A program made the translations under genes and the position numbers. Below are positions 34,346 to 43,486 of a DNA stretch of 64,000 nucleotides, piece by piece. Under the pieces are notes generated by a model. The model searched no databases. It worked only from the letters and a program-made list of their open reading frames with translations, and was not told the origin of the DNA. Positions within the stretch are counted from its first letter, which is position 1. Every line of letters begins with the position of its first letter. This DNA is from GCA-002726655 sp046582185 (GTDB lineage: Bacteria > Pseudomonadota > Gammaproteobacteria > Pseudomonadales > Azotimanducaceae). The stretch spans positions 62,001 to 126,000 of the forward strand of contig JAYGEX010000015.1 in NCBI GenBank assembly GCA_046582185.1. The letters are read 5' to 3'.

Positions 34346-36712
34346 TCAGGAGGGAGATCTGGGCTCGCGCACCAGTGCCTGATTCAACATATGCGCCAAT
34401 TGAGTTTTGGAATAGGGCTTTTCGAGCAGTTCGTATCCACCGCTGCCCCTGCGCTGCATTACGTCGCGGGTATAACCGGAGGCAAATAGGACTTTTAGAT
34501 CCGGGTAGTTCTGCCAAGCTTCTTCAGCCAGTTCTATCCCGCTCATGCCGCCGGGCAATATCACGTCGCTAAACAGCACGGCGATGGCAGGTTCGCTTCG
34601 CAGCTGCTGTAGCGCTTCCACGCCATTTTCAGCCTCAAGCGTTTTATATCCCAGTTGATCCAGCAGCCGAACCGCCAGCAGGCGTACCTGGGTATCATCC
34701 TCGACTATCAGCACCAGTTCCCCGTTGCCTCCTGCAGCCGACTCATTCCCCACCAGTTGGAGGTCAAGTTGAGCCCCGGACTGGTACGGGAAATACAATT
34801 TAACCACTGTGCCTTCTCCGACATGACTGTCGATCGTCACATGTCCGCGGCACTGTTTGAGGAACCCGTACACAATACTGAGGCCCAGCCCGGTTCCTTC
34901 ACCAGTAGCCTTGGTGGTGTAAAAGGGGTCAAAGACCTGTGCCAAAACCTCGCGGGACATCCCAGTGCCGGTATCACGGATCGAGAGCTGGATATAGGGG
35001 CCGGCACTGAGGTCTTGCTGAGTGCTTACATATTGCTCATCCAGGAGAACGCTGCTTATTTCGAGATGCAGGGAGCCGCCGTCGGGCATGGCGTCGCGCG
35101 CATTAATGGCCAGGTTCAATATCGCACTCTCCAATGGGCCCGCATCTGTATAACAGAGCCACTCCTGCCCGCTGTCTTCAATCACCAATCCAATGGTTTC
35201 GCCCAGGGTAAGTTTCAGCAATTCTTTTATTCCAGTTATCAGGCTTTGCAGATCCAGGGTTTGCATTTTCAGAGATTGTTTGCGAGCAAAAGCCAACAGC
35301 TGCCCGGTCAGGGTTGCACCGCGCTTGGCCGCATCCATTGCAACCTCCAGTAATGTGGCATTAGGGTCGTCTTTCACACTGGCGCTCATGTACAGTTCCA
35401 GATTGCCCATGATCACCGTCAACATATTGTTGAAATCGTGGGCGATACCGCCCGTGAGTTGGCCCACAGCCTCGATCTTGGTGGCCTGGTGTAGTTGATC
35501 CTGTAATAACACCTGTTCAGTAATGTCCTGCACGGTTCCCATGCTGCGAATCACCCCGCCCTGGCTATTCAATTCGACCTCACATGATTCGCGTAAATAA
35601 GCCAAGTCGCCATTATCGTGGACTACGCGGTAATCTATGTTAAAGCCCTCACCCTGGGCTACAGCAGCGTTTTCTGTTGCCTTATACTCTTCGCTGTCTT
35701 CCGGGTGTATGTGCAGATAACTCTCCAGTACATCGCCTGCCTCCGCAAGTATTTGCTTAACGCTCAGCCCATGTATGTTTGCCAACTCTGCGGAGCAGCT
35801 CTCATATCTGTCAGTCTCCCAGTTCCAGACGTAGCTGCCCAGTTTCGCCATGCGCTCCGCCCGCTGCGATTCCGCCAGGGCGTGGCGTAATTTATTGTGA
35901 GTCAAGGTCGCCTCGGTGATGTCCTGGGACGAGCCCATGGTACGGATAACCTGGCCCTGGCTATCCAATTCCACCTCGTTGACCTCTCGCATATAGAGTA
36001 TTTCACCCGTGGGCAGGAGCATTCGGTACTCTGTCGAGTAACCCTCGCCCCTGGCCTTGGCCGCGTTTTCTGTTGCCCTGAAAGCCTCCCGGTCGTCCGG
36101 GTGTATGTAGTCGTAATTGTGTTCCAGTGTCGTAAACTGCGCAAACACTTCCTCGACGGTCAAACCCATCATCTGCGCGTAGCCCTGGGAGCAAGCCTCA
36201 TACCTCTGCTCCGGCCAGTTCCAGATGTAGGTGCCGGTTTTTGCCAGACGTTCGGCGCGCACCACATTGACCAGTGCCCTATCCAGGGATTGTTGTACCT
36301 GAGTTGAATGAGTGATGTCCTGTATGGTGCCGGAGGTTTCGATAACGATGCCCGACTCGTCTCTTACCACCTCGGAGATTTCGTGCAGGTGACGCACATC
36401 GCCCTTGGGTGTGATAATACGGTACCTGATGTCGATGCCTACTCCGCCTTCGTAGGCCTGTTCCTCTGCATCAACGTAGTACTGCAGGTCATCCGGGTGC
36501 AGCGATACGCGGTCCAGTTCCGAACTGCGGCTGGTGGTAGTGATCTCCTCCTTTGTCTTGCCCATGATGCGGGCGTAACTCTCGGAACAATAGGTAAGAT
36601 GGTCCCCGACGATATCCCAGGCCCAGAATCCCAGCTCTGTGCTGTTTTCAGCCTGGTAGTTCAGGTAGTTCTGCAGGGATTGATGCGGACTGGAGGGAGG
36701 GGAATGGTCCAT
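34346..36712 (-). CDS. Hybrid histidine kinase with three PAS domains
   Basis: A 788-aa cytoplasmic hybrid kinase without a membrane segment. In order: PAS at about 20-135, 150-268 and 285-400 (PAS2 and PAS3 are close tandem copies: AERLAKTGTYIWNW against AERMAKLGSYVWNW), then HisKA with GGIAHDFNNMLTVIMG (His425), HATPase with NLAINARDAMPDGG, DTGTGM and GTGLGLSIVYG, and a C-terminal receiver with LIVEDDTQVR and Asp716 in LFSDVILPGGMSG. Such kinases sense soluble ligands or redox state. No DNA-binding partner is adjacent. It sits between the spermidine-dehydrogenase-like operon and the amine oxidases, which makes regulation of these genes possible. A decayed copy of its 5' end lies just upstream. 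Confidence 0.9.
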   Translation of the reverse strand: MDHSPPSSPHQSLQNYLNYQAENSTELGFWAWDIVGDHLTYCSESYARIMGKTKEEITTTSRSSELDRVSLHPDDLQYYVDAEEQAYEGGVGIDIRYRIITPKGDVRHLHEISEVVRDESGIVIETSGTIQDITHSTQVQQSLDRALVNVVRAERLAKTGTYIWNWPEQRYEACSQGYAQMMGLTVEEVFAQFTTLEHNYDYIHPDDREAFRATENAAKARGEGYSTEYRMLLPTGEILYMREVNEVELDSQGQVIRTMGSSQDITEATLTHNKLRHALAESQRAERMAKLGSYVWNWETDRYESCSAELANIHGLSVKQILAEAGDVLESYLHIHPEDSEEYKATENAAVAQGEGFNIDYRVVHDNGDLAYLRESCEVELNSQGGVIRSMGTVQDITEQVLLQDQLHQATKIEAVGQLTGGIAHDFNNMLTVIMGNLELYMSASVKDDPNATLLEVAMDAAKRGATLTGQLLAFARKQSLKMQTLDLQSLITGIKELLKLTLGETIGLVIEDSGQEWLCYTDAGPLESAILNLAINARDAMPDGGSLHLEISSVLLDEQYVSTQQDLSAGPYIQLSIRDTGTGMSREVLAQVFDPFYTTKATGEGTGLGLSIVYGFLKQCRGHVTIDSHVGEGTVVKLYFPYQSGAQLDLQLVGNESAAGGNGELVLIVEDDTQVRLLAVRLLDQLGYKTLEAENGVEALQQLRSEPAIAVLFSDVILPGGMSGIELAEEAWQNYPDLKVLFASGYTRDVMQRRGSGGYELLEKPYSKTQLAHMLNQALVREPRSPS

Positions 36713-36739
36713 GTTCAGTGTGACCCATTCCTGAATGGA
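36551..36739 (-). repeat. Direct repeat A: kinase gene 5' end and upstream region
   Basis: About 189 bases covering the first ~54 codons of the hybrid kinase and ~27 bases before its start are repeated imperfectly at 37056-37236. Shared stretches include the upstream TTCAGTGTGAC before the start and CCATGATGCGGGCGTAACT within the coding part. The upstream leader is also copied. Confidence 0.85.
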
Positions 36740-36869
36740 ACAAAACTTGTTGTTAGATGAATCACTATAGTCCCTCGCTTTGTCTTCTTGTTAAACGCGG
36801 ACCTCAAGTAAATCTTGACCAGCCTCTACACCAAATCGTAAAGGTCAATCCCTGAGAAGGTAAACTAAA

Positions 36870-37208
36870 TCATAGCCGCGAAACCAGCGGGTGTCGCCAT
36901 AGGGGTATGGACAAGTTAGTCCATAGGTAAGGTCCGGGTTGCATGCGCCGCGTTGTTAGTTCTGAAGCGCCTTCGCCGAAAATAGAGTTGCGTATATACC
37001 GGGAAAGTTCGCTACATCGTCTTTTGAATGTGAGTTGATATTTCTTAAGGTTGCTCTTTGTCATGCCCATGATGCGGGCGTAACTGTCGATCAGGTGGTC
37101 TTCGACGAGATCCCAGGCCCGATATCCTGGCTCTGCGCTGTTTTCAGCGTAGTGGTTCAGGTAGTTCTGCAGGGATTGATGCCGACAGGAGGCAGGAGAA
37201 CGTTCCAT
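36870..37208 (-). pseudogene. Decayed duplicate of the hybrid kinase 5' end
   Basis: The frame starting at ATG 37208 encodes a protein whose first ~50 residues match the kinase N-terminus: HQSLQNYLNHYAENS against HQSLQNYLNYQAENS, and SYARIMGMTK against SYARIMGKTK, with a three-residue deletion. After that the similarity stops and the remaining ~55 residues look random (SNLKKYQLTFKRR and on), with no PAS2, kinase or receiver domain. It is therefore a truncated gene copy, not a functional kinase. It may be the trace of a former tandem kinase gene collapsed by deletion; a short leader peptide role cannot be excluded. Confidence 0.8.
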
Positions 37209-37236
37209 GTTCAGTGTGACTCATTCCAGGAATGAT
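37056..37236 (-). repeat. Direct repeat B of the kinase 5' end
   Basis: About 181 bases, the second copy of the repeat at 36551-36739, same orientation, separated by ~320 bases. It includes the start of the decayed copy at 37208 and its upstream TTCAGTGTGACTCATTCC. Copy B lacks a ~10-base segment present in copy A. Confidence 0.85.
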
Positions 37237-37424
37237 TCGTGTCAGTATAGTCAATATTCAGGTTTAGCCTAGGGCGTTCGTCTGATTCTGAGCGACAGGG
37301 GGGGGTGATGACTTCCCGAATCATAGAGAGTTGGGACGGTTTTACATTGCTTGTTAGTAATTTGGCGGCTGTTCAGTCATGTTCTTATTCCGGTTCTTCT
37401 GCGCCGAACTCCTTGGTCTGTCTC

Positions 37425-38678
37425 TCATACAAGGGATGCTTTGATTTCCCGGGCGGCTCTTATACCGGACAGGTAAGCGCCGTGACAAGTAGCTTGGGCG
37501 CCGACGATGGTGGCTTCTCCGGCGAAGAACAGCTTTTGGTCGATAGGTCTTGCCAGTTCGGCGCGTTGATGAGCCTGGCCCGGAAGTGCGCAGGAATAGG
37601 AACCCAGGGTTAGTGGCTCTGTTGCCCAGGCCGTGACGATGGAATTGCCGATATGGTTTCGAATATCATTTCCGAAAACATCAGTTAACTGATTCAGTGC
37701 GAAATCCAGGCCAGCTTGCTGACCTTGTTTTTCCAGCCACACAGCAAATCGACCGCCGATAAAAACTGTGGCAGTGTTCAAGCCCATGACATTGGCTTCA
37801 ATCTCTGACCCTTCGCCATTGTCGCGCCAGGTATGATGAACGCCCAAATCGCCTGCTTCAAATACATCGCGGTCAAAATGAACGCATATTTTATTCATGG
37901 TTCCCGTTGGGACCCCCGCGATGGCGGCTTCTTTCCAATCTGGCAAGCCGGGTTTAAACCGGATATGGTTAGCTGCCAATATGCCCGTTGAAACCGTCGT
38001 TAAAACACACTGGCCCTTGATGGTGCCTCGATTGGTTTCTACCCCTACGCCGCTCGAATCCCAAATGATAGATGTGACCTTGGTATTGAGTGACACCGGA
38101 ACATCATCGCCCCATTTTTTCACCAGATTGCCGTAGCCATCCTGAATTGAAAAATCAGAACCACCAAAAAAGTTAACCAAATCAAGCGCAGAGGTTTGGT
38201 CTATATCAGCTGCACAATCGGTCGCCATGCCAATCATCAACGGCGCGGCGTAGGGGCTGTCCAGGTCTATAAGGTCCGCCACTGCCGTGTCATCTCCTTG
38301 CGCATTTGATGCAGTTATATTTTCCGTACATTGCTGATCATACTGATAGCACAAGGCCGTTTGCTCGGCGTCCAGTAAGATGCCGTTGTGATAGTTTCGG
38401 ATCTGATCCAGGCTAAATATATCGCCCTTTTCTTTTTCCAGAACCATTCCCAAATCCTCGGCGATTGGAACAAAAGGGTTTGTCTCACCCTGATGGAGGT
38501 AACTGCAGCCAAGATCAAACCAATTATTCGGCGCGATTTCTTCGCTGTAAGCCCGCCCGCCAATGCGGTGGGAAGCTTCGACCAGGGTGTAACGCAAACC
38601 CTGCCTGCTTAGTTCTTTGGCAGCGGACAGCCCAGCGGCCCCGGCACCAATGATGATGACATCAGGTTGTTCATTCAT
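37425..38678 (-). CDS. Flavin amine oxidase (copy 1)
   Basis: A 417-aa FAD-dependent amine oxidase of the MAO/polyamine oxidase family. The FAD fingerprint IIIGAGAAGLSAAKEL is followed by VEASHRIGGRAYSE; the C-terminal FFAGEATIVGAQATCHGAYL is the second FAD-binding region. No signal peptide, so cytoplasmic. It would oxidise a primary, secondary or tertiary amine, or a C-C bond next to it, giving H2O2. The ATG at 38678 follows the stop of an upstream paralog by 19 bases, so they are in one operon. Substrate unknown; polyamines, tryptamine-like amines or methylated amino acids are possible. Confidence 0.9.
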   Translation of the reverse strand: MNEQPDVIIIGAGAAGLSAAKELSRQGLRYTLVEASHRIGGRAYSEEIAPNNWFDLGCSYLHQGETNPFVPIAEDLGMVLEKEKGDIFSLDQIRNYHNGILLDAEQTALCYQYDQQCTENITASNAQGDDTAVADLIDLDSPYAAPLMIGMATDCAADIDQTSALDLVNFFGGSDFSIQDGYGNLVKKWGDDVPVSLNTKVTSIIWDSSGVGVETNRGTIKGQCVLTTVSTGILAANHIRFKPGLPDWKEAAIAGVPTGTMNKICVHFDRDVFEAGDLGVHHTWRDNGEGSEIEANVMGLNTATVFIGGRFAVWLEKQGQQAGLDFALNQLTDVFGNDIRNHIGNSIVTAWATEPLTLGSYSCALPGQAHQRAELARPIDQKLFFAGEATIVGAQATCHGAYLSGIRAAREIKASLV

Positions 38679-38697
38679 ATGTTAATTTCACCTTTGA

Positions 38698-39948
38698 TCA
38701 ATCGAATGCGCCGACCTGGGTCACTGCCGCACGCGCTGCGTCTCGCCCGGAGATGCAGGCTCCATGGACGCTTGCATAAGCATTGCTGGAAGTCGCTTCG
38801 CCCGCGAAGAAAATCCGGTCGTCGATGGGCTGAGCGAGTATCGATCGCTGGTCCGCTGCGCCAGGTCGTGCGCAACTGTACGCGCCTTTGACCCATTCGT
38901 CTTCGTTCCATGCGGAAACGATATGGTGCGTAGGATACGGCGCTGCTTTGCTGCCCAGCGCATCGCGAAGTTTTGTCAGCACAAACTCTACTGTGGCGCG
39001 CTCGCCGGACTTTTCCATCCACTCTGCAATGCGACCGCCTGTGACGATTTCGACGTAGTCGTGGCCGAACGGTTGGTTCCTGAAGTGAATGGGTCCGTCA
39101 TCGGATGTGTTGACAATGAAATACGCGGGCAGTTCACGCAAGACGGTCTTATCAAACATCAGTGCCACTCGAGTGTGGCTGCCCAGGGGAAGCCCGTCGA
39201 TTGCATCGAGCTTCCAATCGGGCAGGGCTGGTTTGAATTCTATCGCCTGAGACGACAGTACGCCGTTTGACACTGTCAGGATGACCTTGTCAGCATGAAT
39301 ACGACCTTTAGCGGTATCCAGCTTCAGTTGGGAACCAGAATAATCCACGCTGTGAACCGCTGAATTCAACATGACGGGTACACCCTCGCTGTATCGGACC
39401 ATTAGATTGCCAAGTCCAGCGGCGACCGCGAGGTCGTCTTCCTCGTGCACGAATGCCAATGCATCCTTCACCGAAGCTTGATCGACGTCACGAGTAATGT
39501 CTTTTGCGTACAGCGCGTGAAAGTACGTTGCCCAGCGATTGTCATTATCAATGGCATCGAATACGGACGTGTCCTGTTGACCTTTACTAGTTTGTGCCAT
39601 TGTTTCAAATTGATTGTCCCAGTATGCGCCTAGTTCCAGATCGCTATCCTTTGGCAGCCACTCTCCGTCCTCGAAATATCGCCCAGCCGTATAGTGTTTG
39701 CCATCCTTGTCGAGCCGTAACTGATCACGCTCGGCGAGACGCATTAACGGATTTTTAGATGGCTCCATGATCCAATGCGCGCCCAGGTCGAATGGTATGT
39801 TCGGGGCGAGAACTTCGGTGTAGGCTCTACCTCCCATTCGATGTGAAGCTTCGAACAGAAGGAAGTCCTGTTCAAGTCGCTGCAATTCCTTAGCGGCAGT
39901 CAGACCTGCAGCGCCGGCGCCAACGATTACAATTTTCGTATCGGTCAT
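38698..39948 (-). CDS. Flavin amine oxidase (copy 2)
   Basis: A 416-aa paralog of the following gene, with the same order of motifs: IVIVGAGAAGLTAAKELQ, FEASHRMGGRAYTE, and the C-terminal FFAGEATSSNAYASVHGAC. Similar length and conserved blocks such as FDLG and LPDWK point to a tandem duplication followed by divergence; in the presumed substrate region the two differ (for example, INTSDDGPI-like VNTSDDGPIHF here). Both lack signal peptides. It is the first amine oxidase of the pair and lies 169 bases after the sodium:solute symporter gene on the same strand, which suggests that uptake and oxidation of an amine are linked. Confidence 0.9.
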   Translation of the reverse strand: MTDTKIVIVGAGAAGLTAAKELQRLEQDFLLFEASHRMGGRAYTEVLAPNIPFDLGAHWIMEPSKNPLMRLAERDQLRLDKDGKHYTAGRYFEDGEWLPKDSDLELGAYWDNQFETMAQTSKGQQDTSVFDAIDNDNRWATYFHALYAKDITRDVDQASVKDALAFVHEEDDLAVAAGLGNLMVRYSEGVPVMLNSAVHSVDYSGSQLKLDTAKGRIHADKVILTVSNGVLSSQAIEFKPALPDWKLDAIDGLPLGSHTRVALMFDKTVLRELPAYFIVNTSDDGPIHFRNQPFGHDYVEIVTGGRIAEWMEKSGERATVEFVLTKLRDALGSKAAPYPTHHIVSAWNEDEWVKGAYSCARPGAADQRSILAQPIDDRIFFAGEATSSNAYASVHGACISGRDAARAAVTQVGAFD

Positions 39949-40117
39949 AGTTCTAAAACCAACTTGGTTTCGTTAGCTGGTCGCCAGTATATTTGTTGGA
40001 CTGACCGGCTGATAATAGTGAATGAATAACGGGGACACATTGCAGCAGCTTGGGATTATTGCGTCCTTGTGGGAATTTTTCTAACGGTTTTCATATGTTT
40101 CGGTGTATATCCCGGAT

Positions 40118-41875
40118 TTAAATTCCTTGTTTTAAATTTATAGTTTCGTTCAATTTCGGATAGTAACTGCGCCAAATTACGGTTGCGGCGAGGGCACCGA
40201 GTGATATAAAGATGATCGCAGGTGAGAGGCTAAACCAGGCTTCTCCGGTCTGCCAATTCATAGAGCCATCCGATAATATTTCTCCCGTGCCGTGTTGATA
40301 GGGCTTGATGTAATAATTCACCATCACAAATGGCATGGTGCAGCCATATAGAATGAGTATGGCTGGGGCGATCATGGTCATTCTTGTTTTGCTAGCATCA
40401 ATGTCTTCCTCAGGGGTTATGTGAAGCTTGATCCGATAAGCGGACTCTTGCGCCGTCACTACGCCCCTTTTCGAGATGATGTGTATGGTGATAAGGCCGA
40501 CAGCCGTGCCAATAATAGCCGGGTGAAGATAGCTCGGCCATGTAATATAGCCGAGGTATTCAATACCTGCCGGGATCACGTTGAACACAAAGCCACTTAT
40601 CATTCCCCAATAGGCCGCGGACTCTGTAATGTTCTTGCTCCATATACTCATGAGGCCAACCGGCCCCCAGGAGGAGGCGTAGACGGTTCCAACGAACAGC
40701 ATCAGCCAGAAGATATTGGGCGGAAAATAAAAGCTCGCGAGTAAAACAACGACTCCGACGACCAGCATGATGATACGTATTGAGCGTAGATCCAGCGGCT
40801 TCTCTCTTTTCACAATGTCATTGCTCGCACTGAACCCGACCAGAGAGAGAAAGGTGGAGGCGGATGATAACGCCGCTGCCATGATGCCAGCCAATACGAG
40901 GGCGCCCAAAAATTCTGGAACCAGATTCTTCGCCGCCCAAACCAGTACAGTTTCAGAAGGCGTAATATCCGTCTTTACGAGGTTAACGATTCCGCCGAGG
41001 CCGTAGATAACGATCTGCAAAAGGGCGACGATAATGAGAGCATACATCGCTGATCGTAAAACGACATGTTCATTCCTCGCCATCAAATGACGGCCTGCTT
41101 GCCAAGGGCCGACAATATAAACCGCGCTCCAGGCAATATCGATAACGAATGCCCATATCAGGTAATCCATCGCCGTTGGCCACACGGTCCCCGGACCAAC
41201 AATGCCGCTCCAGGAAGCGATCCCGGCCTTGCTTTCAAGTTGGGCCATACTCTCGATAGAGGATGCGATGCCACCTAAGTCACTGACAATGTAATACGCA
41301 AAGACGAGGGTCGCGCCCGTAAACAACAAGAACATCAAGGTGTCAGTAAGGATCACACCTTTGGAACCCGAATACATTGTAAAGAAAGTATAACTGAGCC
41401 ACACCACAATGAGGCTTTGAAAATAAGTTAGATCAGTCAAATCGGAAAGAAGGATAGACGCGCCCTGGGTGACAATAAGGAGATAGATGCCGATCGAGAT
41501 CATAATAATAATGCCCGAGACTTGTCGCAGGCGGAAGCTGTTAAATCGCTGGCCAAAAAAATCGGCCACTGTGGTCGCGCGGCTGCGTCGCAGATAGCGC
41601 CCAAAAAACAGAGCGCCGATAACATATCCGGCTGCAGCTGTGCTCGGGAACAACAGATAGGCGCCCATTTGACCGTCATAGGTGAAGCCCGCCTCACCGA
41701 GAAAAGCAACTGAGCTCATCACGCTCGCCACTAATGTGCCTACGATGAGAATTGTGGGAGCGCGACGCCCGGCAACAAAATAGTCATCCAGGTTTTTGAC
41801 GCCTTTTCCAGCGTAATTGCCAATAGCGATGAAAAGAACCAGGCTGATAACAATCGTGAGGGTAAAAATATCCAT
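40118..41875 (-). CDS. Sodium:solute symporter (SSS family)
   Basis: A 585-aa inner-membrane transporter with about thirteen hydrophobic segments. The N-terminus with VKNLDDYFVAGRRAPT, ASVMSSVAFLGEAGFTYDGQ and the core LAGIMAAALSSASTFLSL are typical of the SSS family, where the last carries a sodium-site Ser pair. SSS carriers take up sugars, amino acids, organic acids or amines with Na+. Because two amine oxidase genes follow on the same strand, an amine or amino acid is the best guess. It is divergent from the aminotransferase-like gene at 42210, and the 334-base spacer must hold both promoters. Confidence 0.9.
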   Translation of the reverse strand: MDIFTLTIVISLVLFIAIGNYAGKGVKNLDDYFVAGRRAPTILIVGTLVASVMSSVAFLGEAGFTYDGQMGAYLLFPSTAAAGYVIGALFFGRYLRRSRATTVADFFGQRFNSFRLRQVSGIIIMISIGIYLLIVTQGASILLSDLTDLTYFQSLIVVWLSYTFFTMYSGSKGVILTDTLMFLLFTGATLVFAYYIVSDLGGIASSIESMAQLESKAGIASWSGIVGPGTVWPTAMDYLIWAFVIDIAWSAVYIVGPWQAGRHLMARNEHVVLRSAMYALIIVALLQIVIYGLGGIVNLVKTDITPSETVLVWAAKNLVPEFLGALVLAGIMAAALSSASTFLSLVGFSASNDIVKREKPLDLRSIRIIMLVVGVVVLLASFYFPPNIFWLMLFVGTVYASSWGPVGLMSIWSKNITESAAYWGMISGFVFNVIPAGIEYLGYITWPSYLHPAIIGTAVGLITIHIISKRGVVTAQESAYRIKLHITPEEDIDASKTRMTMIAPAILILYGCTMPFVMVNYYIKPYQHGTGEILSDGSMNWQTGEAWFSLSPAIIFISLGALAATVIWRSYYPKLNETINLKQGI

Positions 41876-42209
41876 TCTGTTCAGGTCCTATATACTGGGA
41901 GCAGTTGAGTTAGGCGCCAACGAACCGTATTAAAAACCCGGGCTTATGGCAAGGGATCTTGTCCACCTATGTGCCGGAGGGATTCATTATTGCACTTTGA
42001 GTACACAGATAGCGCTCAAGGATGGAAGCTGGAGCCGCAGCGCGCGAAATTGTTCTCTGGTTAGCGGGATGATTTCTGTCATAAGCACGGAAACTATTCT
42101 CCTATAGGCAAGGAGCCGGCATAAATCGACAGGTGCTAATTTTTCCAGTTAAACTACAGGCGTTAAGTTATCTTCTAATTAATCCCACCAATCCAGTAGA
42201 CACTCTGCT
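41876..42209. promoter_or_regulatory. Divergent intergenic region, symporter / aminotransferase
   Basis: 334 bases, divergent. No coding frame with family motifs and no clear palindromic operator was seen. Promoters for both genes must lie here. Confidence 0.45.
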
Positions 42210-43439
42210 ATGCCGCTCGATATCGACTTTGTACGATCGCAGTTTCCAGCCTTCCGCGAACCCTCCCTGGCTGACTGGGCTTTTTTTGAAAACGCGGGCG
42301 GGTCGTATATGTGTCAGCAGGTGATCGATCGGCTGCTGACGTACTACACGCAGACGAAGGTCCAACCGTACTATCCATATCCGGCATCAACCGAGGCCGG
42401 CAGACGGATGGATGAATCGTATTCTCGTTTATCGGCCTATTTAAACATTGGTGAAGACGAGCTTAACTTTGGACCCTCGACTTCGCAGAATGTCTATGTG
42501 CTGGCTCAAGCGCTTCGCCCGATGTGGCAGGACGGCGACGAAATCATTGTTTCCTGTCAGAATCACGAGGCTAACTCCGGTGCCTGGAGGCGCCTGGAAA
42601 ACCAGGGAATTGTAGTCCGGGACTGGCACATCGATGAAAAGACCGGACGATTGGCCGTCGACGACCTCGACCAACTTATTACCTTACGCACTCGGTTAAT
42701 CGCCTTCCCGCACGCCTCCAATGTCATTGCGCATATTAACCCGGTACGGGACATCGCCGCCAAGGCCCATAAGGTCGGTGCTATCGTCGCTGTTGACGGT
42801 GTTTCCTACGCGCCCCATGGGCTACCTGACATACAACAACTGGATGCGGATATATACCTGTTTTCGCTCTACAAAACCTGGGGACCGCACCTCGGTGCGA
42901 TGTTTGTGAAACGAGCGCTGTTGAAGCAAATGACCAACCAATCGCATTATTACAATAAGGACAAAACCCATTATTGTCTGACGCCCGCGGGCCCGGATCA
43001 CGCGCAAATAGCCGCGGCAGCCGGTATCGCCGACTATCTGGATGCTGTTTACAAGCATCACTTTGATGACAATACCGGGAGCGCAATCAAGGGTCAGAGA
43101 CTGCATCGGCTATTTTCAGACTATGAATCCTCGCTGCTGACACCCTTGCTCGACTTCCTCAAGACCCGTAACGATGTCTTTATCGTGGGTCCGGATGACC
43201 CCCGCATCAGGGCGCCAACCGTTACTATTCTGCCACTGAATAAACCGGTCCCAGTGGTGGTGGCCGAGTTAGAAAAACAAAAGCTGATGGTTGGGTCTGG
43301 CGATTTTGATGGCGTAAGGCAGCTCAATGAAATGAATATAGAACTCGATCCGGGTGTCATCCGGATGTCGTTCCTTCACTATACAACCAAGGATGAAATC
43401 GACCGATTGATCAGCGGATTGACTATCGCGCTAGGATAG
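42210..43439 (+). CDS. Class V aminotransferase/cysteine desulfurase-like PLP protein
   Basis: A 409-aa fold-type I PLP enzyme of the class V group. PLP ligands are seen in GPSTSQNVYVLA, SCQNHEANSGAW (His stacking on the ring), AVDGVSYAPHG (Asp196) and SLYKTWGPHLG (Lys222 Schiff base). It lacks the catalytic Cys loop of true cysteine desulfurases, so it is more like an isopenicillin-N-epimerase- or kynureninase-type lyase or aminotransferase. ATG 42210 directly precedes DIDFVRSQFPAF, the usual start of this subgroup. It heads a forward run with an enolase-superfamily enzyme and a PhyH dioxygenase; joint action on an amino-acid derivative is inferred. Confidence 0.83.
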   Translation: MPLDIDFVRSQFPAFREPSLADWAFFENAGGSYMCQQVIDRLLTYYTQTKVQPYYPYPASTEAGRRMDESYSRLSAYLNIGEDELNFGPSTSQNVYVLAQALRPMWQDGDEIIVSCQNHEANSGAWRRLENQGIVVRDWHIDEKTGRLAVDDLDQLITLRTRLIAFPHASNVIAHINPVRDIAAKAHKVGAIVAVDGVSYAPHGLPDIQQLDADIYLFSLYKTWGPHLGAMFVKRALLKQMTNQSHYYNKDKTHYCLTPAGPDHAQIAAAAGIADYLDAVYKHHFDDNTGSAIKGQRLHRLFSDYESSLLTPLLDFLKTRNDVFIVGPDDPRIRAPTVTILPLNKPVPVVVAELEKQKLMVGSGDFDGVRQLNEMNIELDPGVIRMSFLHYTTKDEIDRLISGLTIALG

Positions 43440-43486
43440 GTGGAGCTCGAGCATCGAGCGCCTTAGAATCCAGACAGGCACTATTT

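Noticed and set aside
40029..40042. AACGGGGACACATT, a string often seen beside REP-type transposase relics
   Set aside because: A single short occurrence with no repeat partner, no transposase remnant and no hairpin nearby.
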